Positions 1 through 8,498 of a DNA stretch of 64,000 bases are shown piece after piece. Numbering within the stretch: position 1 is the stretch's first letter; each line of letters opens with the position of its first letter. Origin of the DNA: an uncultured bacterium. Lineage in GTDB: Bacteria > Verrucomicrobiota > Lentisphaeria > Victivallales > Victivallaceae. The DNA lies in contig URVC01000018.1 in assembly GCA_900551245.1 (NCBI GenBank), forward strand, positions 4,674 through 68,673, written 5' to 3'. The notes beneath the pieces were generated by a model. That model was not told where the DNA came from and ran no database searches. It saw nothing but the letters and a program-made list of their open reading frames with translations. The position numbers and the translations under genes were made by a program.

Positions 1-1
1 A

Positions 2-457
2 TACACCGGCGTGGAATTCAAGGGCGTGCAGCTGATCAAGACCGACTGCCTGCACGGACAGCCGGGCAACATCGGTTTGCTCTATGAAACCGTGAACATG
101 CGCAAAAGTGCGTGCGGCGTGGTGATGCGCCATCCCGCCGAAGCAAAAACGCTCTACCTCGCCGGAGACACCATCTGGTGCGACTACGTGAAAGCGGCGA
201 TCGACACGTTTGCTCCGGATGTGATCGTGGTCAATGCGGCCGAGGCGACCATTGTCGGTTTCGGCCGGATCATCATGGGGTTGGAGGATGTTCAGGCGGT
301 GCTCGATCATGCGCCTCGCGCGGTGGTCATCGCCAGCCACATGGACAACGTCGGCCACGAGAAACTCTGGCGCCGCGATCTGCGCAGCTATATCCGGGAC
401 CATCATCTGGAAACGCGGCTTCTGGTGCCGGAGGACGGCGAAGTCTGCCGGTTTTGA
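2..457 (+). CDS. MBL-fold metal-dependent hydrolase, C-terminal part (5' end outside window)
   Basis: The reading frame is already open at the window start, so the N-terminal part, including the HxHxDH metal site expected for the superfamily, lies upstream. What remains shows LYLAGDT, then PDVIVVNAA and a late VIASHMD, matching the distal metal ligands (Asp and His) of beta-lactamase-fold hydrolases of the UlaG-like type. These enzymes bind two metal ions and cleave lactones or phosphoesters in the cytoplasm; the substrate cannot be told. A GTG at 11 could be an internal start, but homology begins before it. The stop is 15 bases before the cation transporter start, so the two are probably co-transcribed. 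Confidence 0.75.
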   Translation, partial: YTGVEFKGVQLIKTDCLHGQPGNIGLLYETVNMRKSACGVVMRHPAEAKTLYLAGDTIWCDYVKAAIDTFAPDVIVVNAAEATIVGFGRIIMGLEDVQAVLDHAPRAVVIASHMDNVGHEKLWRRDLRSYIRDHHLETRLLVPEDGEVCRF

Positions 458-472
458 AGGGAGGAAATCACC

Positions 473-1393
473 ATGTCGGATCATGAACACGAACATCATC
501 ACCATCATCACGAACTCTCCGCCGATGCGGTCAAGGGGCGTGCATTTCTGTTTGGAATTGTGTTGAACACCCTGTTCGTCATCGGGGAGTTCACGGCGGG
601 ATTCCTGTTCCAGTCGATGGGGCTGCTCGCCGATGCGGGCCACAACCTGGGAGACGTGAGCGGGCTGCTGATCTCTCTGGCGGCGTTTCTGCTGGCCCGG
701 AAGCGCTACTGTCAAAATTACACCTATGGGTTCCGGAAGAGCACGATCTGGGCTTCGCTGCTGAATGCCGCGATTCTTCTCATCGCGGTGGGCGTGATTA
801 TGACGGAGTGCATCCGGAAGTTTCTGTCTCCGGCGGAGGTCGGGGGATGGCCGATCATCATCACCGCCGGAATCGGTGTGGTCATCAACGGCCTGACCGC
901 GTTCCTCTTCATCCGGGAGAAGGAGCATGATCTCAACGTCAAGGGCGCCTATCTGCACATGCTGGCCGATACGCTGGTTTCGGTGGGGGTGGTCCTCTCC
1001 GGCGTGCTGATTCTCTGGACCGGGTGGAACATCGTCGACCCGTTGATCGGGCTGGTGATTGCCGTGGTGATCCTCTTCTCCACCTGGGGGCTGCTCAAGG
1101 AGAGTGTGCGGCTGGCGATGGATGGAGTCCCCGAGGGGATTCAGGTGGATGACATCCGGGAGCATCTGCTGGAGGATCCCAACGTAAAAGCGATTCACCA
1201 CCTCCACATCTGGCCGATCAGCACCACCGAAAATGCGCTGACCGCTCACGTGGTGCTGAACGATCTCGAGCAGTTGGATGCGACCAGAGCCCGCCTGCAC
1301 GAGGAGCTTGCGGAGCATGGAATCAGCCATGCCACGCTGGAGTTTGAGTCACCGGCCGCCCATTGCCCCGATGAGCAGAAGCTCGAGTGTTGA
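473..1393 (+). CDS. Cation diffusion facilitator (CDF) family metal efflux transporter, CzcD/ZitB-like
   Basis: A 306-residue inner-membrane protein of the CDF family, which exports Zn2+ or related divalent cations against protons. It opens with a His-rich tail (HEHEHHHHHHE) likely to collect metal, followed by about six hydrophobic segments. The intramembrane metal site is visible as DAGHNLGD in TM2 and HMLADTLVS in TM5 (paired His/Asp ligands). The C-terminal cytoplasmic domain has the family's HHLHIWPIS motif. A ribosome site GGGAGG sits 6 bases before ATG 473. No metal-responsive regulator is adjacent. The exact metal is inferred; Zn is the usual substrate for this HxxxD arrangement. Confidence 0.92.
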   Translation: MSDHEHEHHHHHHELSADAVKGRAFLFGIVLNTLFVIGEFTAGFLFQSMGLLADAGHNLGDVSGLLISLAAFLLARKRYCQNYTYGFRKSTIWASLLNAAILLIAVGVIMTECIRKFLSPAEVGGWPIIITAGIGVVINGLTAFLFIREKEHDLNVKGAYLHMLADTLVSVGVVLSGVLILWTGWNIVDPLIGLVIAVVILFSTWGLLKESVRLAMDGVPEGIQVDDIREHLLEDPNVKAIHHLHIWPISTTENALTAHVVLNDLEQLDATRARLHEELAEHGISHATLEFESPAAHCPDEQKLEC

Positions 1394-1468
1394 ATGCTTA
1401 TCACACCGTGAAGTGTTCATAAAATTGTGAAATACACAACGTCTTTTTCTTGAGAAAGGAAACGGATC

Positions 1469-1918
1469 ATGAAGGAACAGGAACAGCAATCTAATGCCGC
1501 GATGAACAAGGAGACCGCCAGAAAATTTTATGAACGGATTGCCAACAAACAATATGACAGACTTTTCGAACTCTGCGATGAAAAATTTGTCTATTATCCG
1601 CAGATCCATACCAGACTGGAAGGCCTGCAGGCATTCATCGACCACGAACGGGCCAATATGGATCCCGCCGGTGATTTCAAAATGAAAGTCGAGAGGATTG
1701 CGGCAGATGGCGATTTTGTAGCGGTCTATCTGACATTTGAGGGCACACTTCTCGGAAATTCATGGCACGGAGTGCCCACTCCGAAAAAACATATCATGAT
1801 TGATTTCATGACCTGGCTCACCTTCAACAAGGAGGGAAAAATTATTGAAAAACGGGCCAAGTACGATCGTTACGACATTTTTCAACAGTTGGGCGTTACC
1901 AATCTCCCGCTGAGGTGA
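1469..1918 (+). CDS. NTF2-like / SnoaL-like small protein
   Basis: A 149-residue protein whose helix-then-sheet pattern resembles the NTF2 cone fold: an N-terminal KFYERIANKQYDRLFELCDE helix region, YYPQIHTRLEGLQAF, then alternating strands (FVAVYLTFEGTL, FMTWLTFNKEGKIIE). SnoaL-like proteins act as small cyclases, isomerases or ligand-binding folds; no substrate can be read here. The ribosome site is GAGAAAGGA before ATG 1469. The gene is clearly richer in A and T than its neighbours (AAA, GAA and ATT codons dominate), hinting at a different history. A terminator hairpin follows at 2021-2054. Confidence 0.7.
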   Translation: MKEQEQQSNAAMNKETARKFYERIANKQYDRLFELCDEKFVYYPQIHTRLEGLQAFIDHERANMDPAGDFKMKVERIAADGDFVAVYLTFEGTLLGNSWHGVPTPKKHIMIDFMTWLTFNKEGKIIEKRAKYDRYDIFQQLGVTNLPLR

Positions 1919-2019
1919 CCCCAGGTCCTCCGGGATTGCTCCCTGATGGTTGCGGTATCGGCCGCGTCTCCACGGCGCATGTTCGACGCCGGGCATCGGG
2001 GCGCTGGAGTGCAGACGGA

Positions 2020-2055
2020 ACGCCGCCGGGAACTCCCGGCGGCGCTCCTTTTTTA
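2020..2055 (+). terminator. Rho-independent terminator after the NTF2-like gene
   Basis: A perfect 10-bp stem (CGCCGCCGGG at 2021-2030 with CCCGGCGGCG at 2035-2044), loop AACT, then a short spacer and six T residues to 2054. It lies about 100 bases past the upstream stop codon and points along the plus strand. Confidence 0.85.
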
Positions 2056-2101
2056 TGTCTGCCGGAACTTTGACGCAAAAACGGGGGATCCACGGGAAAT
2101 G

Positions 2102-2136
2102 AAAAATCCCGGCTTTTGCGATGAAAGCCGGGATTT
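2102..2136 (-). terminator. Terminator downstream of tRNA-Cys
   Basis: A 13-bp perfect inverted repeat (2104-2116 with 2124-2136, AAATCCCGGCTTT / AAAGCCGGGATTT). Read on the minus strand the stem runs into five U residues, 14 bases past the tRNA 3' end, so it is placed to end the tRNA transcript. Confidence 0.75.
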
Positions 2137-2150
2137 GAGGGCAAAAAAAA

Positions 2151-2224
2151 TGGAGGCGTGGACCGGAGTCGAACCGGTCTAAACGATTTTGCAGACCGTT
2201 GCCTAGCCGATTGGCTACCACGCC
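2151..2224 (-). tRNA. tRNA-Cys (anticodon GCA)
   Basis: On the minus strand the acceptor stem GGCGTGG (2224-2218) pairs with CCACGCC. The anticodon loop reads CTGCAAA, giving anticodon GCA for cysteine. The T arm contains GGTTCGACTCC and the D arm has the usual GG pair. The discriminator is U, as expected for tRNA-Cys, and the terminal CCA is encoded (TGG on the plus strand at 2151-2153). A terminator follows immediately. Confidence 0.96.
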
Positions 2225-2313
2225 TCGTAACGAGATGAAACCTAAAATAACACCGCTTTGCCGGTTTGTCAATCCGTCGCTTGAAAAAAATTTGATAAAT
2301 CCGTTCCTTTTCG

Positions 2314-3426
2314 TCAGCAGGTGAGCTTTTCCCGCACGGTTCCGGCGTGGTGAAACGGCAGTTTCTCGACGGTGCCCGGCAGTTTCACCGGACCCGCTTC
2401 CAAGAGAACCCGGTCGCCCGGCTTGACGGCGCACTCCAGATCGATGCTGCACAGCGCCGCCGCCTTGTCCAGCGTCGGGCAGTACGCGCCGGTGGTCACC
2501 ACCCCGATGATCTCCTCCTTTTCATTGAGCACCAGACTGCCTCCGCGCGCGGCCCGGCGGCTGTCGAGCTTCACCCCGACCGCCTGCCGGGTCTGACGGC
2601 GTTTCCGGAGCGCGTCGCGCCCGATGAAATCCCGTTCCGCTGTCAGATCGAGCCAGTCGCCCAGCCCGGAGTCGAACGGCGACCACTCCGGCTGCAGTTC
2701 GTGCCCGTGGAGCGGGTAGCCCATCTCCAGACGCAGCGTATCCCGCGCGCCCAGTCCGGCGGGCATCACCGGTTCGGTCGAAAGCAGCAGATCCCAGAGC
2801 TGGTCGGCGTACTCCTCGTCGAAGAAGAGTTCGTAGCCGAGTTCACCGGAGCTGCCGGTCCGGCTGATGATGCAGCGGATGCCGTCCACGTCGGCGGTGA
2901 TCCAGTGGAAATAGGAGGGAAGCTGCGACACGTCGAAGCCGAGCGCCCCCAACACGTCCGCCGATTTCGGCCCCTGCAGATCCAGTTTGGCCAGATCGGC
3001 CGAAAGATCCTGAAAGAGCACGCCCGATTCCGGCAGGTACGCCTTGATCCAGGCCGCGTCGACCGCGGTGTTCGCCGCGTTGACCACCCAGAAGAAATCA
3101 TCTTCCGCCATGCGGAAGGCGATGATGTCGTCGATCACACCGCCGGATTCGTTGAGCAGCAGATTGTAGCGGCAGCGCCCGACCGGCAGGTCGGAGAGCG
3201 GACACGCGGTCAGCCGGTCCGCGAAGGCGACTGCACCCGGTCCGGCGAGGCGGAACTCCCCCATGTGGCAGTTGTCGAAGATCGAACAGGCCGAACGGGT
3301 GTGGCGGTGTTCCGCAATGATTCCTTCCGGATACTGCTGTGGCATGTTCCAGCCGGCGTGGGGGACCATCTTGGCTCCCAGTTCGATGTGGTATTCCACC
3401 AGCGGAGTATTTTTGAGTGCGCTCAT
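2314..3426 (-). CDS. gcvT: Aminomethyltransferase (glycine cleavage system T protein)
   Basis: A 370-residue folate-binding T protein, which transfers the methylene group from aminomethylated H protein to tetrahydrofolate and releases ammonia. Family signatures are the N-terminal KNTPLVEYHIELGAKM, the catalytic-Asp region LLLNESGGVIDDII, ELGYELF and GLGARDTLRLE, and the full expected length. It starts 17 bases after the rpe stop, so it is probably the last gene of the minus-strand operon. No gcvH or gcvP is nearby, so the rest of the glycine cleavage complex must be encoded elsewhere. No glycine riboswitch precedes it. Confidence 0.93.
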   Translation of the reverse strand: MSALKNTPLVEYHIELGAKMVPHAGWNMPQQYPEGIIAEHRHTRSACSIFDNCHMGEFRLAGPGAVAFADRLTACPLSDLPVGRCRYNLLLNESGGVIDDIIAFRMAEDDFFWVVNAANTAVDAAWIKAYLPESGVLFQDLSADLAKLDLQGPKSADVLGALGFDVSQLPSYFHWITADVDGIRCIISRTGSSGELGYELFFDEEYADQLWDLLLSTEPVMPAGLGARDTLRLEMGYPLHGHELQPEWSPFDSGLGDWLDLTAERDFIGRDALRKRRQTRQAVGVKLDSRRAARGGSLVLNEKEEIIGVVTTGAYCPTLDKAAALCSIDLECAVKPGDRVLLEAGPVKLPGTVEKLPFHHAGTVREKLTC

Positions 3427-3443
3427 GTAGAGATGGTCCTGTG

Positions 3444-4151
3444 TTACAGTTGCGAGTCCAGTACGCCGGTCGCCGCGTGGAGACGGCGGATCGCCTCCTC
3501 CATCCCCTCGGGATGGCGGAAGACGCTGGTCCCGGCCACGATCAGATTGGCGCCGCAGGAGGCGGTCGGAATCACCGTCCGCTCATCGAGCCCGCCGTCC
3601 GCTTCCAGCTGGATGTGCAGTTTCCGGCGGAGAATTTCCCGCTTGATCGCCGCGATTTTGGGCAGCTGGCCGGCCATGAAGCTCTGGCCGCCGAAGCCGG
3701 GCTCCACCGTCATCACCAGCACGAGATCGATCTTCTCCAGCCACGGGAACACCGCTTCGGGCGGCGTCGCCGGCTTCAGGGAGATTCCGACCGTGCACCC
3801 CGCCTTCCGGATCGCGTCGATCACTTCGCCGGCCGGGTCGGAACACTCCAGATGAAAGGTCAGATGATCGGCACCGGCGGCGGCAAATGCCGCCGCGTAT
3901 TTCGCCGGATGCTCGATCATGAGATGGGTGTCGAACAGAAGTTCGCTCTTCGGGCGGATGCTCCGGATCACCGGCGGCCCGAAGGAGAGGTTCGGTACAA
4001 ATCCGCCATCCATGACGTCGAGGTGGATCACATCGGCTCCCGCCTGTGCGGCGCGGACGATCTCCCCGCCGAGGCAGCTGAAGTCGGAAGCCAGCACCGA
4101 CGGCGATACCAGAACGCGGTCGGTCGGCAGTTTTCGCAAATCTCTGAGCAT
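3444..4151 (-). CDS. rpe: Ribulose-phosphate 3-epimerase
   Basis: A 235-residue TIM-barrel enzyme interconverting ribulose 5-phosphate and xylulose 5-phosphate in the pentose phosphate pathway. Signatures in order: SPSVLASDF, HLDVMDGGFVPN (metal-binding His and catalytic Asp), THLMIEHP, MTVEPGFGGQSF, LEADGG (second catalytic Asp) and AGTSVFRHP (phosphate-binding end). Length is typical. It sits 103 bases downstream of the flavin/iron-sulfur subunit and directly before gcvT on the same strand. Confidence 0.95.
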   Translation of the reverse strand: MLRDLRKLPTDRVLVSPSVLASDFSCLGGEIVRAAQAGADVIHLDVMDGGFVPNLSFGPPVIRSIRPKSELLFDTHLMIEHPAKYAAAFAAAGADHLTFHLECSDPAGEVIDAIRKAGCTVGISLKPATPPEAVFPWLEKIDLVLVMTVEPGFGGQSFMAGQLPKIAAIKREILRRKLHIQLEADGGLDERTVIPTASCGANLIVAGTSVFRHPEGMEEAIRRLHAATGVLDSQL

Positions 4152-4215
4152 GTTTTCTCCCTCCCGGAGTCATGCGGCGGTTCGTTCCCGCCGGGATGCC
4201 GGATTCTCCGTCTCC

Positions 4216-4243
4216 CCGCGGGATCCGGAAACGGACCCCGCGG
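4216..4243 (-). other. GC-rich RNA hairpin between the oxidoreductase gene and rpe
   Basis: A 12-bp stem (4216-4227 with 4232-4243) closing a 4-base loop, 11 bases past the stop of the upstream gene. One position is an A/C mismatch on plus-strand RNA but a G-U pair on minus-strand RNA, so the structure fits the minus-strand transcript of this operon. No U-run follows, so it looks more like a 3'-end stabiliser or processing hairpin than a terminator. Confidence 0.5.
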
Positions 4244-4254
4244 AAAGAACTCTC

Positions 4255-6282
4255 TTACTTCTTGATGCGCCAGTCGAGCGCACCCACCGGACAGGCTTCG
4301 ATGCACTCGCCGCATTCGCTGCAGCTGCTCGGGAATCCCTTGTCGAAACCGGTTCCGACGTAGGTGAAGAAGCCGCGCTTCTTCGTGCTGAGCAGGTTCT
4401 TGTTGATCACTTCCTTGCAGATCTTGACGCAGATGCCGCACTTGATGCACTTGCCGCGATCCTGAATGATCAGCGGGTGGCGGATGTCGTAGCTGACCGG
4501 CAGCCGGTTGCCCTTGATCGCATCCGGACTGCAGTGGTAGCATTCGCCGTGCTTGCGCAGCTTGCAGTCGTGCTTGTCGGTGCAGCTGCACTCGATGCAG
4601 CGCTCGCCTTCCTTCATCACGCGCTCTTTCGGCATGGTCGAGCAGACCTCCTTGAAGGTGGTCTTGCGTTCTTCCAGCGGGATGAAGTCCAGCTGGGCGC
4701 GTTCCGCCTCGGAGACGTCGTCGCGCAGGAAGACCAGGTCGGACTTCTTCAGATTCTGCCACTTGCCGCGCGAGACGAACACCGTGTGCTCCTGCGGGAG
4801 CGGCGCGCCGGTAAGTTCGCTGAAGATCTCCAGCGCGAGTTTGCGCCCGCCGGCGACCCCTTCGACCACGGTGGCCGCGCCGGAGACGCAGTCGCCCGCG
4901 GCGTAGACCTTGCCGGAGACGCGCTGAGTGTCGCCCTGCACCTCAATGGTGCGGAACCGGGTGACCGGCAGTCCGGCAGGCGCCAGCGTCGACTGGCCGA
5001 TCGCGGCGATGATGGTATCCGCCTCGACCTCGAAGTCACTGCCGGGAATCTCCACCGGCTTGCGGCGGCCGGAGGCGTCGGGCTCGCCGAGCTCCATCCG
5101 GCGGCAGGTCATCACCAGCTTTCCGCCGCGCTTTTCCACTTTGACCGGGGCGAGGAGGAAGTTGAAGTTGACACCCTCTTCGCGGGCCTCGTGGATTTCG
5201 ATCTTCTCCGCGGGCATCTCCGCCTCGGTACGGCGGTAGAAGCAGTGGACCTCGGGGCTGCCGAGGCGGACCGAGGTGCGCAGGCAGTCCATCGCGGTGT
5301 TGCCGCCGCCGACCACCACCACCTTGCCCGGGTTGGGGGCCTTGTTGTCGTTCATCGCGACGTTGCGCAGGAAGTCGATTCCCTGGGTGACCAGCTCCTC
5401 GCCTTCGCAGCGCATGCCGGAGGCCTTCCAGCAGCCGACGGCGATCGCCACGGCGTCGAACTCCTTCTCCAGCTCTTCCAGCTGAAGGTTCTCGCCGAGC
5501 TTGCGGTTGAAGACGAACTTCACGCCCATCTTCTCGAAGTGGGCGAGTTCGCGGTCGAGAATCGCCTTCGGCAGCCGGTACTCCGGAATGCCGTAGCGGA
5601 GCATGCCGCCCGCCTTGGGCATCGCTTCGAAGATCGTCGCGGCCACGCCGTTCCGGCGCAGATAGTAGGCGGCGGAGAGTCCGGCCGGACCGGCGCCGAC
5701 GATGGCGACCTTCTTGCCGGTTTCCGGCGGAAGCTCTTCCATGTAAGTGTCGTAGTAAAGGTCGGCGGCGAGACGCTTGAACTCATTGATGGCGACCGGC
5801 TTGCCGTAGACGTTGCGACGGCACTCCTTCTCGCAGAAGCGCGGGCAGACCCGGCCGATCGACATCGGCAGCGGAATGCGCTCCTTGATGATCTTCAAGC
5901 TCTCGAGAAACTCCCCTTTGCGCCCGGCGCGGACGTACTCTTCGACGTTGGCGTGGGCCGGGCAGGCCATGGTGCAGGGCGCTTCGCAGTCGCCGGAGTG
6001 TTCGCTCAACAGCAGATTGAGCGCGGTGCGGCGCATGTCGAGCACCTCGTCGCTGGAGGCGTCGATCTCCTGCCCCTGGGCCGGGCAGGCCGAGCAGGAG
6101 GGCAGGAAACGACCGGTTTTCTTATCCTTCACCACGCAGACGAAACAGCTGGTGGTGCGGGAGATGCGCTGTTCGCGGCAGAGGGTCGGGATCTCGATCC
6201 CGTTCGCCTTCGCCACTTCGAGAATGGTCTGGCCCGGTTCCGCGCTGACGGTCCGGCCGTCCAGGATAAATTCGATACTCAT
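4255..6282 (-). CDS. NuoG-N / GltD-like FAD and iron-sulfur oxidoreductase subunit (NAD(P)H-ferredoxin complex)
   Basis: A 675-residue multi-cofactor subunit. From the N terminus: a [2Fe-2S] ferredoxin domain (CREQ..SCFVC..SCSAC), the NuoG-type EHSGDC-x3-C-x3-C cluster, a DPYD/GltD iron-sulfur domain (RVCPRFCEKECRR), then two Rossmann folds, FAD (VGAGPAGLSAAYYLRR) and NAD(P) (VVVGGGNTAMD), and C-terminal [4Fe-4S] motifs (CIKCGICVKIC, CSECGECIEACP). The start ATG at 6282 shares one base with the stop of the NuoF-like gene; an in-frame upstream ATG would run into that gene and is rejected. The NuoE-F plus GltD-like arrangement resembles the Stn-type NADH/ferredoxin:NADP+ transhydrogenase. No hydrogenase H-cluster is present. 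Confidence 0.85.
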   Translation of the reverse strand: MSIEFILDGRTVSAEPGQTILEVAKANGIEIPTLCREQRISRTTSCFVCVVKDKKTGRFLPSCSACPAQGQEIDASSDEVLDMRRTALNLLLSEHSGDCEAPCTMACPAHANVEEYVRAGRKGEFLESLKIIKERIPLPMSIGRVCPRFCEKECRRNVYGKPVAINEFKRLAADLYYDTYMEELPPETGKKVAIVGAGPAGLSAAYYLRRNGVAATIFEAMPKAGGMLRYGIPEYRLPKAILDRELAHFEKMGVKFVFNRKLGENLQLEELEKEFDAVAIAVGCWKASGMRCEGEELVTQGIDFLRNVAMNDNKAPNPGKVVVVGGGNTAMDCLRTSVRLGSPEVHCFYRRTEAEMPAEKIEIHEAREEGVNFNFLLAPVKVEKRGGKLVMTCRRMELGEPDASGRRKPVEIPGSDFEVEADTIIAAIGQSTLAPAGLPVTRFRTIEVQGDTQRVSGKVYAAGDCVSGAATVVEGVAGGRKLALEIFSELTGAPLPQEHTVFVSRGKWQNLKKSDLVFLRDDVSEAERAQLDFIPLEERKTTFKEVCSTMPKERVMKEGERCIECSCTDKHDCKLRKHGECYHCSPDAIKGNRLPVSYDIRHPLIIQDRGKCIKCGICVKICKEVINKNLLSTKKRGFFTYVGTGFDKGFPSSCSECGECIEACPVGALDWRIKK

Positions 6283-8003
6283 TACTTGGAACCTTTCATC
6301 ACCCGGCTGATCGCCTTCTTCGGGCAGACTTCCAGGCAGCTGTTGCAGCGGGTGCACTTCTCATTGTCGATCACGAAATTGTCGGAGATGGCGCCGACCG
6401 GACAGGTCTTGATGCAGAGCCGGCACTTGACGCACTTGCTCTGATCGAGCTTGAGGTCGACCAGAGCATTGCATTCGAGCGCCTCGCACTGATGGTCGCG
6501 GACGTGCGCCTCGTACTCATGCCGGTAGTAGCGCAGCGTCGCCAGCACCGGGTTCGGCGCGGTCTGGCCGAGTCCGCAGAGCGAACCGCGGCGCACCTTG
6601 TTGCCGAGCTCCTCCAGAAAGTCGATGTCGGCCATCTCGCCCTTGCCGGCGACGATCCGCTCGAGCGTCTCGAACATCCGGGTGGTGCCGACGCGGCAGA
6701 AGGTGCACTTGCCGCAGCTTTCACGACGGGTGAAGTCGAGGAAGTAGCGGGCGGTTTCCACCATGCAGCGGTTCTTGCCGATGACGATCATGCCGCCGGA
6801 GCCCATGATGGCGCCGAGCGCGCGCAGCGAATCGTAGTCCACCGGCGTGTCGAAGAGTTCGACCGGGATGCAGCCGCCGGAGGGGCCGCCGGTCTGCACC
6901 GCCTTGACCTGGTCCGGATCCGCGCCGCCGATGTCGAAGACGATTTCACGCAGCGTGGTCCCCATCGGAACCTCCACCAGACCGGGGTACTTGAGGTCGC
7001 CGGCCAGCGCGAAGAGCTTGGTGCCCTTGCTGCCCGCCGTGCCGACCGAGGCGAACGCATCGCCGCCCTCGGTGAGGATCAGCGGCACATTGCCGTAGGT
7101 TTCGACGTTGTTGATCATCGTCGGGTAGCCCATCCAGCCCTTGTCGGTCGGGAACGGCGGACGGAAACGCGGCGTACCCCGCTGTCCTTCCAGCGAGGCG
7201 ATGAGCGCGGTTTCCTCACCGCAGACGAAGGCGCCGGCGCCCTCCTTGATGATGATTTCCAGCTCACGGCCGTCGACCACATTGCGCTTGTGCTCGTAGA
7301 TCTGGGCGATGGCGATCTTGAGATGCTTGATCGCCATCGGGTATTCGGCGCGGCAGTAGATGAAGAGTTTGGTCGCTCCGGTGGCGTGGGCGGCGATCAG
7401 CATGCCTTCGAGCACCTGATGCGGCACGCTCTCCATCAGCGAGCGGTCCATGAACGCGCCGGGGTCACCCTCGTCGGCGTTGCAGATCAGAATCTTCTCG
7501 TCCGCCTGCTTGGCGGCGAGGAAGCTCCACTTGTTGCCGGTCGGGAAGCCGCCGCCTCCGCGGCCGCGCAGTCCGGAGCGCTTCACTTCATCGACCACTT
7601 CGGCCGAGGTCATCGACAGCGCCTTCTCCAGCCCCTTGTAGCCGCCGTTGGCGACGTAATCTTCGTAACTGGTCGGATTGACCCGTCCGGCGAGCGCCAG
7701 AACCTTGACCAGCTCCTTCGCCTTGCGGGCGGCGGGAATCTCAAACCGGCTGTCGGGGCCGACCGAGAGGATGTTCGCGATGGCGGCGTCGGTCGGACGC
7801 ACGTCGCGGTAGAAGACGGATTCGCCGGAGTCGAGGAGCACCTCCACCAGCGGTTCGGCATAGCAGTGGCCGAGGCAGCCGGTGCCTTCGACCGGAATCG
7901 ACCCCGCGTCCTGACGGAGCCGCTCGAGGACCGCATCAGCTCCGGCTGCAACGCCGCAGCTCGCCACGCCGACGCGGATTTTCTGGATTCTGGGGTCGCT
8001 CAT
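6282..8003 (-). CDS. NuoF/HydB-like NADH-binding FMN iron-sulfur subunit
   Basis: A 573-residue subunit that binds FMN and NADH and passes electrons to iron-sulfur clusters. An N-terminal thioredoxin-like [2Fe-2S] domain (ASCGVAAGA, GTGCLGHC) is followed by the 51-kDa flavoprotein core (RGRGGGGFPTG, NADEGDPGAFMDRS), the N3-type [4Fe-4S] site ESCGKCTFCR, and a C-terminal two-cluster ferredoxin (CVKCRLCIKTCP, CTRCNSCLEVCP). The added N- and C-terminal domains are typical of soluble electron-bifurcating enzymes rather than complex I NuoF. It overlaps the NuoE-like gene by 4 bases and the next gene by 1, so the three are translationally coupled. Confidence 0.93.
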   Translation of the reverse strand: MSDPRIQKIRVGVASCGVAAGADAVLERLRQDAGSIPVEGTGCLGHCYAEPLVEVLLDSGESVFYRDVRPTDAAIANILSVGPDSRFEIPAARKAKELVKVLALAGRVNPTSYEDYVANGGYKGLEKALSMTSAEVVDEVKRSGLRGRGGGGFPTGNKWSFLAAKQADEKILICNADEGDPGAFMDRSLMESVPHQVLEGMLIAAHATGATKLFIYCRAEYPMAIKHLKIAIAQIYEHKRNVVDGRELEIIIKEGAGAFVCGEETALIASLEGQRGTPRFRPPFPTDKGWMGYPTMINNVETYGNVPLILTEGGDAFASVGTAGSKGTKLFALAGDLKYPGLVEVPMGTTLREIVFDIGGADPDQVKAVQTGGPSGGCIPVELFDTPVDYDSLRALGAIMGSGGMIVIGKNRCMVETARYFLDFTRRESCGKCTFCRVGTTRMFETLERIVAGKGEMADIDFLEELGNKVRRGSLCGLGQTAPNPVLATLRYYRHEYEAHVRDHQCEALECNALVDLKLDQSKCVKCRLCIKTCPVGAISDNFVIDNEKCTRCNSCLEVCPKKAISRVMKGSK

Positions 8004-8452
8004 TTCGCTTCATACTCCTTCAGAATTTTGATCATGCTCTTGCGGTCGAGCTTGCCGTAGACCCGGCCGTTGACGCTCATCACCGGCGCCAGGCTGCAGC
8101 AGCCGAGGCAGGCGACGGTTTCGAGCGAGAAGTGCCCCTTCGCGTCGGTCTCTCCGGAGGAGATGCCCAGTTCGCGCTTGAGCCACTCCTGAATGAGCGG
8201 CGAGCCCTTGATGTGGCAGGCGGTGCCGTCGCAGACGGCGATCTTGTACTTGCCGGGTTTGACCCGTTTGAACTGAGCGTAGAAGCTCAGCACGCCCTCG
8301 ACTTCCACCGCGGGGATGCCGAAATATTCGGCGATCGCCTCGATGCTTTCGTCGGAGACGTACCCCTCGGCCCCCTGAACCGCCTGCAGCCCCTTGATGA
8401 GGTTGCTCGGTTCCCGGCCGACCTTCTCCAGAAACGCATACTTTGGATTCAT
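8000..8452 (-). CDS. NuoE/HydC-like [2Fe-2S] subunit
   Basis: A 150-residue 24-kDa-type subunit carrying one thioredoxin-fold [2Fe-2S] cluster, with ligands visible in CDGTACH and ACLGCC. The N-terminal helical part (EAIAEYFGIPAVEVEGVLSFYAQF) matches the family. It is the first gene of the three-gene complex and overlaps the NuoF-like gene by an ATGA junction. Its partner composition (no membrane Nuo subunits) argues for a soluble complex in the cytoplasm. Confidence 0.93.
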   Translation of the reverse strand: MNPKYAFLEKVGREPSNLIKGLQAVQGAEGYVSDESIEAIAEYFGIPAVEVEGVLSFYAQFKRVKPGKYKIAVCDGTACHIKGSPLIQEWLKRELGISSGETDAKGHFSLETVACLGCCSLAPVMSVNGRVYGKLDRKSMIKILKEYEAK

Positions 8453-8498
8453 TACCCTTGAAACTCCTGTTTCCTTAACGATGAGATAAACCCTTCCT

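Noticed and set aside
3427..3600. Glycine riboswitch upstream of gcvT
   Set aside because: gcvT starts only 17 bases after the rpe stop, leaving no room for a leader.
3919..6444. A long plus-strand open frame over rpe and the iron-sulfur subunit
   Set aside because: His/Arg/Asp-rich shadow of the well-supported minus-strand genes.
4255..8452. Electron-bifurcating [FeFe] hydrogenase (HydABC)
   Set aside because: The third subunit has a GltD-like FAD/NAD(P) domain and no H-cluster motifs (TSCCPxW, MPCxxKxxE).
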